Shown here piece by piece: positions 1-8,570 of a stretch of 64,000 nt of DNA; the first letter of the stretch is position 1, and every line of letters begins with the position of its first letter. This DNA is from Blautia sp. MSJ-19 (lineage in GTDB: Bacteria; Bacillota; Clostridia; Lachnospirales; Lachnospiraceae). The notes under the pieces are model-generated. The model saw only the letters and a list, made by a program, of their open reading frames with translations. It was not told the DNA's origin and made no database searches. Made by a program: the position numbers and the translations under genes. The DNA lies in NCBI RefSeq assembly GCF_018918125.1, contig NZ_JAHLQA010000003.1:62001-126000 (forward strand). Reading direction: 5' to 3'.

Positions 1-170
1 TGTGCACTTTTCCAATCCTGTTATCCACTATTATATAAAAAACACCTGCTTTTTTCCACTCAGAATGCATGATTTCCTCTTTTAAACTGTGGAGAATATG
101 CTATACTAAAGAACTAGAACAGATTAAGGCTGTTTTCCGGACAGCAAATGCAAAAAGGAGCGTATCCATT

Positions 171-449
171 ATGAAATTTATTTATCCTGCGGTTTTCCGC
201 AAAACAGACAAAGGCACTTACAGAGGTTTTTTCCCTGACCTGGCAGAATGCTATGGCGAGGGAGATACACTGGATGAAGCCATTGAGGAAGCCAATGAAG
301 CTGCTTACAACTGGATTTCTCTGGAACTTGACGAAGACGACTGCCAGCTTCCGCCAGTCTCTGACGAAGATGACCTGGATCTGGAAGAAGGCGACATCGT
401 AAGAAATATTTCTGTGAATATCAGATTTTACGAAGGCTGGGATGAATGA
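171..449 (+). CDS. HicB-family antitoxin-like protein (orphan)
   Basis: A 92-residue acidic protein of the HicB type. The N-terminal stretch (FIYPAVF, then GTYRGFFPDLAECYGEGDTL, then EAIEEANEAA) is the partial RNase H-like fold of HicB antitoxins, which neutralise HicA mRNA interferases and often bind their own promoter. The reading frame is open further upstream, but the ATG at 171 follows AAAAAGGAG at a good distance and starts exactly where HicB homology starts. No HicA-like gene of about 60 residues is found next to it, so it is an orphan or has a non-toxin role. It lacks an obvious C-terminal DNA-binding domain; the C-terminus is rich in Asp/Glu. A terminator follows. Family is clear, function as an antitoxin is inferred. 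Confidence 0.8.
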   Translation: MKFIYPAVFRKTDKGTYRGFFPDLAECYGEGDTLDEAIEEANEAAYNWISLELDEDDCQLPPVSDEDDLDLEEGDIVRNISVNIRFYEGWDE

Positions 450-527
450 TCATTCCCGCCTTCTCTGTTAAAGGAGTATGCCTTGGAAAAAAAGAACTTT
501 TTCGGATTGGTGAATTCATCACAGAAA

Positions 528-575
528 AACAGATACCGGTGGAATCATAAACCCGCCGGTATCTGTTTTTTGTTA
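528..575. terminator. bidirectional rho-independent terminator
   Basis: Inverted repeat AACAGATACCGG ... CCGGTATCTGTT with a loop of about 16 nt. It is followed by T6 on the plus strand and preceded by A5, so it can end both the HicB transcript and the convergent pilus operon. Confidence 0.85.
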
Positions 576-1319
576 CCTTTTCTGTTTCTTTCTGAGAACA
601 ATCACAGCCGCTGCTGTCACACCAGACAACAAAAGGATTCCTGCAAATACCTCAAGCGGAGTATTATCTCCCGTTTTTGGACTCTTCACTGTTTTTACAC
701 TGTGTGAAACAACAGTCGTGGTCGTTGTTCCACCGGAATTATTTCTTCTGACCGGAATGACCGTCGCCGTTGGTTTTGGAGTATTGGTCGGTTTCGGTGT
801 ACTGGTCGGTTTTGCTGTCGGTGTGCTGACCGGAAGAAGCCTGTTCGTAAACAGGATCTGATCTGTCTTATCCAACATTCCATTCTTTACTGCCCAGATT
901 TCTGAAGTCAAACCTCCACGATCATCATTGATGATACGCACCATAACTTCATAAACATTCTCATCATATTGCAGATTTTTCTGCGTTCCCTTTATCTGCA
1001 CGATCTGATAGCGATATTCTCCCGGTACCTGATAATTCATGACCGCAAACGCGCCACTTCCTTTACCGTCCACAGTCTGAATACGGATCATATCTGTTTC
1101 CGGCATCGGGCTTCCGGGCTCTTCTGCCCTGATTTCAAATTCAAACTCCAGATTACTGCCGGCTGTACTTTTTTGTCCTTCCACTGCAACAGATACGGGA
1201 AGTACAACTGAGCAGCCGTTTTCCAGCGCCTCTGCCATGATCTGAACCGGAAAGAGCAGAATCCCGATCAGGGCCGGGATGCAGACCAGCCTGCATAATT
1301 TTTTTAAATTTTCTATCAT
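573..1319 (-). CDS. sortase-anchored pilin-like protein (FctA/Spy0128-type domain, SPKTG motif)
   Basis: A 248-residue cell-wall protein, last gene of the pilus operon. Signal-peptide-like segment at residues 10-30. Residues about 40-160 resemble the streptococcal pilin isopeptide-linkage (FctA/Spy0128) domain, with the typical GEYRYQI and YEVMVRI strands. Then comes a Thr/Pro linker with repeated PTxTPKPT units (about 165-185), a sorting motif SPKTG, a hydrophobic segment and the tail RKKQKR. Its start codon overlaps the sortase stop by 4 nt, so it is translationally coupled to the sortase. By position and size it is probably the basal or minor pilin that anchors the fibre to peptidoglycan; that role is inferred. 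Confidence 0.82.
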   Translation of the reverse strand: MIENLKKLCRLVCIPALIGILLFPVQIMAEALENGCSVVLPVSVAVEGQKSTAGSNLEFEFEIRAEEPGSPMPETDMIRIQTVDGKGSGAFAVMNYQVPGEYRYQIVQIKGTQKNLQYDENVYEVMVRIINDDRGGLTSEIWAVKNGMLDKTDQILFTNRLLPVSTPTAKPTSTPKPTNTPKPTATVIPVRRNNSGGTTTTTVVSHSVKTVKSPKTGDNTPLEVFAGILLLSGVTAAAVIVLRKKQKR

Positions 1320-2080
1320 GTCTGATTCACCTGCTTTTCTTTTTCCAGCCGCCCAAATACAATTACACGGCCATTTGTCTCTGCCTCCATGCAGGTTGAC
1401 AGTCCGATCAGACTGTCTGTTTCCTTTATTCCGATGTCCCGGTACTGCACTGCATTCTTCCTGATATAGTCAAGCAATTCTTTCATGCCTGATATTTCCC
1501 GGGATTCGGGATGATAAAACTTCCTGTCATATGCGTCTGTCTCCACACAGGCATACAATGTGATCTCTGCACTGCCTCCTTCTGCAAAAAACAGTCTTCC
1601 TGTCTGATGTTCCTGGAAATATTTCTGTTCCGTAAAGCTGGTCACATCTCCAAACATCGCTCCGTTCGCCATATGATGACCATACAGAAGCGTATAGCTG
1701 TCACTGAAATCACCCGCATTCTGACTGTCCATAAATATGGACCCGGACAGAGCAAATTCTCCATAAACATCTTTATTCACATATTCCATATCATTCTGTC
1801 CCTGCACAACCGGATAATCGATATGTGTCCCGTCTATCGTCAGCCAGCCACGGACATCCGGATTGAGTTTGCAAAGTTCCTCCAGACTCGCCCCGTCATC
1901 TCCTTCTGACACAGAGGGTTTATATCGGATCAGATCACCGGAGACGAACGCTCCTCTGTACAGCATGGCAGTATCCCAGAGAGAATATCCCCCATACAGA
2001 AGCATGACCACGACCAGAACTCCAGCCACCAGACTGATCAGCCTGTCTCCCGCTTTCGCTGCCAGAATAACCACTTTCAT
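1316..2080 (-). CDS. class B sortase (pilus-associated)
   Basis: A 254-residue membrane-anchored transpeptidase. An N-terminal membrane segment (about residues 13-33) is followed by a sortase barrel. The catalytic triad is visible: His in LLYGHHM, Cys in GLSTC and Arg in NGRVIVFGRL near the C-terminus. The sequence around DGTHIDYPVVQ and the spacing fit class B rather than class A or C. It sits between two pilin genes, so it most likely polymerises the PTPTG-type pilins and/or anchors the fibre. RBS GGGAGG precedes the start. It overlaps the downstream pilin gene by 4 nt. Confidence 0.92.
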   Translation of the reverse strand: MKVVILAAKAGDRLISLVAGVLVVVMLLYGGYSLWDTAMLYRGAFVSGDLIRYKPSVSEGDDGASLEELCKLNPDVRGWLTIDGTHIDYPVVQGQNDMEYVNKDVYGEFALSGSIFMDSQNAGDFSDSYTLLYGHHMANGAMFGDVTSFTEQKYFQEHQTGRLFFAEGGSAEITLYACVETDAYDRKFYHPESREISGMKELLDYIRKNAVQYRDIGIKETDSLIGLSTCMEAETNGRVIVFGRLEKEKQVNQT

Positions 2081-2136
2081 ATCTCCGGTGCCTCCCTTTA
2101 TCTCTGCTGCTTTCTGGCAGGCAGAATCATATTTTT

Positions 2137-3186
2137 TTATTTATTTTTTCCGAAATGTCTGACGCGAAGGAAACCAAAACCAAGGATAAATGCCACTGCT
2201 ACCATGATTGCATACGGTGCTACATCCATCGCAATGCCGGTTGGTGTAGGAACATCCTTATCATTCGTATAGTTCACATTGGTATCCGCAGTGATTGATC
2301 CGCTCTTCGTGCCATCCTCTGTAGCAGCCCCGTCGATCGTTGTGGTATATCCATCTGCATTTGCTTCGGTTTCTGTTACGGTATAAGTGTCCCCTGCGGA
2401 AAGTCCGTAGATTTTTGCACTCTGTCCGTTTGACAGTGTAAATGTTTTTTCGCTTCCGTCCCACTCCTCTGCAATCACTGTGCCATCGGAATATGCCACA
2501 TAATATTTTTCCCCTGTATCACTTGGATCAACACTGATCTTAAACTGGAATCCATGAGATTTATTTCCGATTTTACCGGTTACTTCTTTGGCGATCGTCA
2601 GGTCATTAATGTTCTCTGCTCCGCCATGTTCATACGTATTGGTAAAGATTCCATCATCTTTGGCCCATGCTTTCGTCTCAAAGCAATAATTGAACGTTCC
2701 GTCAGAGAATTTATATACATCAAAAATCTTGGTCTCCTTAGAATACCCCACTCCATCGAATTTATCGGTCGGTGTCACCTCAGATACCTCATAACGGTAA
2801 ATTCCCGGAGCTGTAAATGCATCTTCATTTACGGAGAGTGTGGTTGTTCCTGTCAGCGTTGTCTTTCCGATATCATTTGCAGACGGGCTAAATGAAATCG
2901 AATCCTTTCCATCTGCAAAAGTAACACCACCTGCCGGTCCTGCATAAACCTCTCCATCGCCACTCGCCGATCCCGGTACGATCTGGAACTGGAATGCGGT
3001 ATCTGGTGCATAGGCATAGGCATATTTACTGAGTTTTTTTGTAAGCGTTACGTTCTGAACCACCTGAGCCTCTTCGCCACCTGTAGTGCTATCAGCTGCC
3101 ATAACCGGCAAAGCCAGTGCCGTCATCATTGCACCTGCCATCATCATTGCTGCTACTTTTTTTGCGGTTTTTGATCTGCGCATCAT
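2137..3186 (-). CDS. major pilin candidate (two FctA-like domains, PTPTG sorting signal)
   Basis: A 349-residue secreted protein with a signal peptide (residues 5-31, ending AAxxV.AADS-like). The first beta-sandwich domain covers about 40-190 and contains GIYRYEVSEV and VYKFSDGTFNY. A second covers about 195-310 and contains LTIAKEVTGKIG, FQFKISV and YTVTETEA, typical of Spy0128-like pilins with intramolecular Lys-Asn isopeptide bonds. The C-terminus has DVPTPTG, a hydrophobic segment and RVRHFGKNK. PTPTG resembles the non-canonical sorting motifs used by class B pilus sortases. RBS GAGGAGG lies upstream. Size, position and domain content suggest the shaft subunit; not proven. Confidence 0.85.
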   Translation of the reverse strand: MMRRSKTAKKVAAMMMAGAMMTALALPVMAADSTTGGEEAQVVQNVTLTKKLSKYAYAYAPDTAFQFQIVPGSASGDGEVYAGPAGGVTFADGKDSISFSPSANDIGKTTLTGTTTLSVNEDAFTAPGIYRYEVSEVTPTDKFDGVGYSKETKIFDVYKFSDGTFNYCFETKAWAKDDGIFTNTYEHGGAENINDLTIAKEVTGKIGNKSHGFQFKISVDPSDTGEKYYVAYSDGTVIAEEWDGSEKTFTLSNGQSAKIYGLSAGDTYTVTETEANADGYTTTIDGAATEDGTKSGSITADTNVNYTNDKDVPTPTGIAMDVAPYAIMVAVAFILGFGFLRVRHFGKNK

Positions 3187-3231
3187 ACTTATGTCCTCCT
3201 CATTTCCTGCTCTTTACAGTTTTCTGATTCA

Positions 3232-3690
3232 CTACATCTCAGCCGCTTTCTGCTGAAACTCCCCTTCGTATAAATTTTTTTCTCTCATATCTCTCTGCAG
3301 TTCTTCAAGGAACTGCCGGATATAGAGAATTTCATCATTCCGGTTGATTCCTTCTGCCTGTTCTTTCTCAAAAAGATTCAGATTCTGCAGAAGTGTGCTG
3401 CGTACATTACAGATTGCTTCACCGTCTCCGATAAAGCCTCTGTACAGCCTTCTTCCCGCTTCGTTCTCCGACATATGAAATGCCGCGGCATACAGTTTAT
3501 GAAGCATATAGGTTCTGCGGCTGCCCTCTTTCCAGAGTGCAATATAACGTGTCCCTTTTTTTGTCTTTGAGGACACCACTACATGTGTGGAAACCTTTCT
3601 GCCATCAATCCCTGTTCCATCTACCCTGCGCACAACTGCATCTTCATTTATCTCATATAATCCTTCATATCCTTTTATATCCCGCCACAT
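3232..3690 (-). CDS. NUMOD4-domain protein inside the pilus operon
   Basis: A 152-residue protein. The N-terminus (WRDIKGYEGLYEIN, then VVRRVDG) is a NUMOD4 motif, normally found in HNH homing endonucleases as a DNA-contacting module. No HNH nuclease motif follows; the remainder has RRTYMLHKLYAAAF (weakly like a DNA-binding helix) and a charged C-terminal helix. No signal peptide, so it is cytosolic. It lies between the SipA-like gene and the major pilin gene on the same strand, about 45-60 nt from each. A DNA-binding regulator of the pilus genes, or a decayed endonuclease, are both possible. Confidence 0.65.
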   Translation of the reverse strand: MWRDIKGYEGLYEINEDAVVRRVDGTGIDGRKVSTHVVVSSKTKKGTRYIALWKEGSRRTYMLHKLYAAAFHMSENEAGRRLYRGFIGDGEAICNVRSTLLQNLNLFEKEQAEGINRNDEILYIRQFLEELQRDMREKNLYEGEFQQKAAEM

Positions 3691-3752
3691 ACTCTCACCT
3701 TATCCTGCCTTCCGTATTCTTCTTTTTCCTTTTACTGCTCTTTTATCAACAT

Positions 3753-4238
3753 TCATATTTCTGACCGACGAATGATCGTGATTACTTTTCCTTTTATTTC
3801 CTTCTCACGGACTGCACCAAACAGGCGGCTGTCTTTTGCCCCCTCCCGGCTGTCGCCGAGAACAAAATACTGATCTTCTGCCAGTGTCAGCGGATACTCC
3901 ACATCTGCATCATATGCCGGTGTACTGTAAAAAATATTCCGTTCTGAAAGTGTACTCCCATTGACCTCCAGTTCCGCGTTATCCGTAACCTTCACAGAAT
4001 CTCCTCCCTCAGCCACAATTCTTCCTGTATACTGTCTGCCATCTTTCTGAAACACGACCACATCCTGACTTTTGAGATTTTTGTCCAGTCTGTAATACAA
4101 CATCAGATCACCTGCACAGATTGCCGGACTCATATCTGCATTCGCCATCGGTGTGATTCCGAATACTACTCCGAAAAGCAGCCAGAGCACCAGTATCAGC
4201 ATACCCAGTCTGATCAGAAAATTCCGAAGTATTCTCAT
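3753..4238 (-). CDS. SipA-type signal peptidase I homologue lacking the Ser-Lys dyad
   Basis: A 161-residue protein with one N-terminal membrane anchor (residues 8-29) and an S26 fold, including the C-terminal box FVLGDSREGAKDSR. In active signal peptidases the box reads S-M-x-P; here it is D35-M36-S37-P38, so the nucleophile position holds Asp. The Lys box (normally Y-x-K-R) reads Y70-T71-G72-R73, so the general base is Gly. The same Ser-to-Asp and Lys-to-Gly replacements are known in the Streptococcus pyogenes pilus protein SipA, which is needed for pilus polymerisation but is not a normal peptidase. It lies directly downstream of the adhesin gene. Likely a pilus assembly chaperone. Confidence 0.85.
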   Translation of the reverse strand: MRILRNFLIRLGMLILVLWLLFGVVFGITPMANADMSPAICAGDLMLYYRLDKNLKSQDVVVFQKDGRQYTGRIVAEGGDSVKVTDNAELEVNGSTLSERNIFYSTPAYDADVEYPLTLAEDQYFVLGDSREGAKDSRLFGAVREKEIKGKVITIIRRSEI

Positions 4239-4252
4239 TCCATTTCCACCTG

Positions 4253-7165
4253 TTAATTTCTTTTTCGCCTTGGAATCAGAAACAGTGCTGCCATTCCCAT
4301 GCCTGCCAGGGACATTGTCGCAAACGGCATCGGATCATCTGCCACGCCTGTCGGTGTCGGTGTTTCCGGTTTCCACTGTGCATACAGAATGTTTGTGTCT
4401 GCATCTACTGTGTCTACCTGAATCTCCTCGCCTTTTTGCAGAAGCACACCGTCACTTCCGTCCACAGATGTACTCCAGCCGGCAAAATAGTAACCCTCTT
4501 TTTTCACATCCGCGGCATCCTTCTCAATCTGATAGCGACCATTCGGAACACGAATCTCCACCTGATCCTGTGCCTTAAGCTGACCGTTCTCCATACCGCC
4601 GTTGTAATCGTAAATAAGCGTAGTCTCTCTCATTTTCGCCCATTTCGCATACAGGATCACATCTTTTTCCGGCATACGGAATTCATTTCCCGGATAATAA
4701 TCCTCACCGGATCCATCTGCCTCCGTATTCCAGCACAAGAATCCTTCTGATTTTTCCGGTGCATCCCAGCCGTCCGGAACATCGATCATTTTTGCCTTTG
4801 TGCCACCGGCATATCGCTCTGTATCCAGCAGAGTTTCCGCCTTTCCCTCAGAATTGTTTGCGTCATAGGTCAGCGTATAACTTCCTTCATTTGCCCACTG
4901 TGCATACAATGTAAGGTCATCTACCAGAATCTGGTCAAAATTGAATGGATGTTCGCCTTTTTCATCCGTTGTCCAGCCAACAAACTTATAGTTTGCTCTG
5001 GTTGGATCTTCCGGTTCTGCGACTGCCTGATTTGCTTCCAGTTTCTGTGCATCCACACTGGTTGCTCCTTCTCCGGTAACAAATGTGACTGTGATCGTCT
5101 TTGGCATCCACTTCGCATAAAGTGCCAGATTGGAAGCCGGCATTGTTGCACCCTCAAACTGGAATTCGGCCCCGTCTTCACAGCCAGGAGTGGTATACCA
5201 GCCTGCAAACACCGTCATATATTCCGGTAGCCCGGCTGGTCTTTCCGGTGTCCAGTTCTGATCGGAAATGCTCTTTTCGTAGCGGATTCCGGAGACCTTT
5301 TTTACCTGCCTGCCATCCGCATTAAAAAACTCCAGCGTGTAGGTTTTGCGGTCATAATAGAAATTGTAATCATCGTAATAAGTCACCTGGCCATTCCAAT
5401 GTGGTCCCGTATGACGGTCTTTACTCTGATTATAGACAAACCCTTCGATGTCCTTTGCTATAAAACTCGCTGCGGTATTTGCTTTCTGGGTATATGCCTC
5501 AATCTCTGTATAGTTGTCATCCTCTACGTTCTGTGTCCAGTAATGCAGGGTGACTGTATGCAGATTGTTCTTCCAGCTTCCGGTATAGGACTGCGTTGTA
5601 CCATCCTTCTTATTTGAAATCAGCTGTTCCGTCACATTCCATCTTTTGGAAGAATTTCCGCTCGTACTGTTTCCGCCGTACCAGCATTCAAAATATTTCG
5701 AATAGTTTCCATCCATGTTGGATGCTGTTGGCCATTTATCTGCAATGTACTCTCCAAATCTGGCAGTGAACTGATAGTGTGTTCCAGAATTGGTATACGT
5801 GGTTCCGCCAATCGTCATGGTTGCTCCGGAATAGTCCCGGCCGCCATTCAGATTAAAATCAAAGGTGTAAGTATTTCTCGCATACCGTACATTCAATACT
5901 GTTGAGCCGTCCCCTTGTATTTCCACATCCTGTGTGGATGCAGCGGAATCATAGTGGAAATAATCATAGCTTTTCTTATTTCCATAAGTATCTGCCGAAA
6001 TCTTCTTTCCGGTTGTGTCGCTTCCTGACGTCTGACTGTCATAGTCATATTTTCCCTGTGTCAGTGTCTCCTTCCAGTAGATGACTTTGTAGCTGGCGCT
6101 ACCTTCTTTCCATCCGGCATATAAGGTAAGATCACCGTCCAGTGTCTGCCCGAAAACGTAGGCCTCTGTACACGCTGCATCTGTAAACCAGCCTGCAAAT
6201 GTGTAACCGGCTTTTGTCGGAGCAGTTGGTTCCTGTGAATTTTCTCCGTAATATACCAGCATTGGATCAACTGCTGTACCACCATTCGATGCAAAACGGA
6301 TCCAGTTCGCTTTTTTTACAACCGGATATAAGGAAAATTCCCCTTCTGTTTCTGCGATCAGATGTTCCGCATCCGGCTCCTCTGCTGCAGGGTCTGCTGA
6401 CCAGCCGATCAGTACATATCCTACTTCTGCTTTGTAACCGTAGCTTTCCGTCGTCGGAAGGATCGTCTCTCCATCTGCAAATGTCTCCGTATGAAGAATC
6501 CGGTCGTTTGCCTCGCTGCCTGCCCTGTAGTACACATAATGTACATTGCTGAATTTCGGAACCAGATTGATGACCACATTTTCGTTCAGTTTACCGTCTG
6601 TCTTTCCGGCCAGCTCTGCACCATTTTTTGCAAAATCCTCTGCCGTAAACTCTGTTCCATCCTCCCGGAACCAGCCCAGAAATCTTTTTTTGTCTGCATT
6701 TTCGCCTGTTGCTGCAGGTGTCTGCGGTTTCTGAAGCTGTTCTGTTTCAGACAGGATCTGTGTACTGACAGGATTTCCGCTTTTATCTTCTGTTCCATAA
6801 AAATTGCAGGTCACTGTAAAGTGTGTTTCCGGATCTGTGATCACATAAAGAGACTGCACATCCACCTGCGCTTCCTGGGCACTTTCCGTTGGCACTGTCG
6901 CATCCGTTTCCGGCTCTGCACTGACCTCTGCCCCGGCTTCCGGCTCAGAAAGATTTTCTTCTTCCTGTACTGTTTCTCCATTTTCCGTCTCCTGGATTTC
7001 CTCGGAAAGCACTGGCTCATCTGATGAAACGGTTATACCTGATTCTTCATTTTCTGAACTTTCCAGATCCTGTGCAAAAATCTGAGGATCTGCCTGACAG
7101 ATGAGTGAGAAAACCACAGCCAACGTCAACAGGAATGCTGCTATCTTTCTCATCCTTTTTAACAT
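4253..7165 (-). CDS. large InlB-repeat surface adhesin, probable pilus tip protein
   Basis: A 970-residue secreted protein, first gene of the pilus operon. Signal peptide (residues 5-31), then an acidic Glu-rich linker (about 35-100). At least six Listeria/Bacteroides InlB B-repeat (Flg_new) modules follow, recognised by F.GW(F/T/S)....... and LYAQW/LYAKW ends at about 160-350, 660-720, 730-800, 810-870 and 880-940. A central region (about 350-640) has WNVTEQLI and YWTQNVEDD. C-terminal PTPTG, hydrophobic segment and RRKRN form a sorting signal matching the major pilin's, so one sortase can join both. No von Willebrand or collagen-binding domain was recognised. Tip location is inferred from size and gene order. 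Confidence 0.85.
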   Translation of the reverse strand: MLKRMRKIAAFLLTLAVVFSLICQADPQIFAQDLESSENEESGITVSSDEPVLSEEIQETENGETVQEEENLSEPEAGAEVSAEPETDATVPTESAQEAQVDVQSLYVITDPETHFTVTCNFYGTEDKSGNPVSTQILSETEQLQKPQTPAATGENADKKRFLGWFREDGTEFTAEDFAKNGAELAGKTDGKLNENVVINLVPKFSNVHYVYYRAGSEANDRILHTETFADGETILPTTESYGYKAEVGYVLIGWSADPAAEEPDAEHLIAETEGEFSLYPVVKKANWIRFASNGGTAVDPMLVYYGENSQEPTAPTKAGYTFAGWFTDAACTEAYVFGQTLDGDLTLYAGWKEGSASYKVIYWKETLTQGKYDYDSQTSGSDTTGKKISADTYGNKKSYDYFHYDSAASTQDVEIQGDGSTVLNVRYARNTYTFDFNLNGGRDYSGATMTIGGTTYTNSGTHYQFTARFGEYIADKWPTASNMDGNYSKYFECWYGGNSTSGNSSKRWNVTEQLISNKKDGTTQSYTGSWKNNLHTVTLHYWTQNVEDDNYTEIEAYTQKANTAASFIAKDIEGFVYNQSKDRHTGPHWNGQVTYYDDYNFYYDRKTYTLEFFNADGRQVKKVSGIRYEKSISDQNWTPERPAGLPEYMTVFAGWYTTPGCEDGAEFQFEGATMPASNLALYAKWMPKTITVTFVTGEGATSVDAQKLEANQAVAEPEDPTRANYKFVGWTTDEKGEHPFNFDQILVDDLTLYAQWANEGSYTLTYDANNSEGKAETLLDTERYAGGTKAKMIDVPDGWDAPEKSEGFLCWNTEADGSGEDYYPGNEFRMPEKDVILYAKWAKMRETTLIYDYNGGMENGQLKAQDQVEIRVPNGRYQIEKDAADVKKEGYYFAGWSTSVDGSDGVLLQKGEEIQVDTVDADTNILYAQWKPETPTPTGVADDPMPFATMSLAGMGMAALFLIPRRKRN

Positions 7166-7253
7166 TCCGTTTTCTCCCTTCCTCCTTTTCCATATTTGTC
7201 ATTCAGAAATCCGAACTTTGCTGTGACTTTATTTCGTTTTCTGAGACACCTAC

Positions 7254-7282
7254 ATTTTAGCAACAGCACCCTGCTCCGACAA
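7254..7282 (-). promoter_or_regulatory. candidate promoter of the pilus operon
   Basis: On the minus strand TTGTCG and TAAAAT are separated by exactly 17 nt, about 80 nt upstream of the adhesin start codon. The -35 box matches the consensus at 4 of 6 positions, so this is a moderate candidate. Confidence 0.45.
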
Positions 7283-7406
7283 CTTCCAGAATTACATCCC
7301 AGAGTGCTAATTTTACAAACTTTTTTTGTGTTAAACGGTCAACATTCGCCCGTGTTCCACAGAACATCTTCTTTTTTTATCCCCATTTACAAAATACATT
7401 TTTCAG

Positions 7407-7435
7407 TTGACATTCTTTTTTCCCTGTGATAATAT
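7407..7435 (+). promoter_or_regulatory. sigma-70 type promoter of the DUF2798 gene
   Basis: TTGACA, a 17-nt spacer, then TAATAT (with a further TATAAT-like sequence overlapping just downstream). It gives a 5' leader of about 125 nt before the ATG at 7568. Confidence 0.65.
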
Positions 7436-7567
7436 AATCCACGCAAAATTGAATATGGTCTAATTGGAAACGCACATTCTCCCTGAATGATTAACGAACA
7501 ACACATGCTCACGTTACTTACTATGAACAGTAGTGTATTAATTCAATCATTTTAAGGAGGATTTTTT

Positions 7568-8062
7568 ATGCCTAAAAACAAATTTCAGGAAGTAATTTTT
7601 ACAGTCATCATGGTATTCTTCATGGTCTATTTCATGATCTGCTACAATATTGTTCTGAATACCGGTGCAATGACCAACAGTGTATTTCTTTCTGCATTTC
7701 ATGAACTGATCATCATGGGACCGATTGCATTCATTCTCGATCTCTTCATCGTCTCCAAGCTCGCATTTATGTGTGCATCACGCATGGTAGATTTCCGCAA
7801 CAGTCATCCATTCAGCAAAATCCTTGCAATCTCCGTTGCCTCTATCGCACTGATGTGCCCACTGATGAGTCTGGCTGCAACAATTCTTTTCAAAAATGCC
7901 GGAAATCAGTTTATCGCTGTCTGGTTCCAGACAACTGCATTGAATTTTCCTGCAGCATTTTTCCTGCAGCTCATCTATGTAGGACCGCTTGTCCGCTTTA
8001 TTTTCAGACATATTTTCAGGGAAAATGAAGCCGCACAGAACGCAGCAGCTTCTGTAGAATAA
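7568..8062 (+). CDS. DUF2798-type small membrane protein
   Basis: A 164-residue integral membrane protein with four predicted helices (about 10-32, 45-68, 85-107, 118-148) and a charged tail. The arrangement (FFMVYFMICYN, FHELIIMGPIAFILD, FPAAFFLQLIYVGPLVR) resembles DUF2798 proteins, whose function is unknown. RBS AAGGAGG lies 7-8 nt before the ATG. It is monocistronic, with its own promoter and a strong terminator. Role in transport or stress cannot be decided from sequence. Confidence 0.8.
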   Translation: MPKNKFQEVIFTVIMVFFMVYFMICYNIVLNTGAMTNSVFLSAFHELIIMGPIAFILDLFIVSKLAFMCASRMVDFRNSHPFSKILAISVASIALMCPLMSLAATILFKNAGNQFIAVWFQTTALNFPAAFFLQLIYVGPLVRFIFRHIFRENEAAQNAAASVE

Positions 8063-8095
8063 AACAGCCTTTCAGGCAATAAGAATAAGAATATT

Positions 8096-8150
8096 AAAAA
8101 ATCTGGTCCGCAGGAATCACAAACGTTTCACTGCATGACCAGATTTTTAT
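8096..8150. terminator. bidirectional terminator
   Basis: Perfect 12-bp stem AAAAATCTGGTC / GACCAGATTTTT around a 28-nt loop. A5 and T5 at the two ends serve the converging DUF2798 and parA transcripts. Confidence 0.85.
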
Positions 8151-8201
8151 TTGCATTTATTCAGAATATTGATCCGTAAGCTTCTGATAAATAAGCTTTG
8201 A

Positions 8202-8570
8202 TTACAGAAGATAAACCGGAAGTTCATCTTTGATGTGAACCGGACCGTTCACTGTTTCCGGCTCTTTGCCTTTGACAAATGCAGCCTCCAGCTCTTCTGT
8301 GTTCTGCGGTGTAAGAACAGATGTCTTCACTGCTTTTTTTGCAGAAGCTTTTCTTGTGGTTGTTTTCTTTGCAGTTGTTGTCTTTTTCGCAGCTGCAGGC
8401 TTCTTTGCTGCTGTTCTCTTTGCAGGAGCTTTCTTTGCTGCCGGAGCCTTCTCTGCTTCTGCCATGGCCGGTGCTTTTACTTCCTCTGCCGGTTTTGTTT
8501 CTGTTTTTGCTGTTGTGTTTTTTGCATCTGCGTTTGCAGCACGCAGGATGCTGTCTTTACCTACTGACAC
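8202..8570 (-). CDS. Lys/Ala-rich histone H1-like protein downstream of parA
   Basis: A 122-residue low-complexity basic protein. Residues about 35-90 are a run of AAKK, PAKR, TTTAKK and TTRKAS units like the C-terminal tail of histone H1 or bacterial HU extensions, followed by a short acidic tail ending LPVYLL. The start is GTG at 8570, with the RBS GGAGG located inside the end of parA; the two genes overlap by 14 nt and are translationally coupled. Non-specific DNA binding is likely. Together with ParA it may help chromosome or nucleoid organisation. No ParB is nearby. The repeat makes length variation between strains likely. Confidence 0.75.
   Translation of the reverse strand: MSVGKDSILRAANADAKNTTAKTETKPAEEVKAPAMAEAEKAPAAKKAPAKRTAAKKPAAAKKTTTAKKTTTRKASAKKAVKTSVLTPQNTEELEAAFVKGKEPETVNGPVHIKDELPVYLL

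Larger units (their letters stand above)
7166..7567. other. divergent promoter region between pilus operon and DUF2798 gene
   Basis: About 400 nt without a gene. It carries the pilus promoter candidate on the minus strand (7254-7282) and a plus-strand promoter (7407-7435) for the DUF2798 gene. A T-rich stretch at 7318-7330 and a 7370-7380 T run are seen. No inverted repeat strong enough to call an operator was found. Confidence 0.6.

Noticed and set aside
69-170. N-terminal extension of the HicB-like gene
   Set aside because: Upstream codons have no homology, and AAAAAGGAG before the ATG at 171 marks the start.
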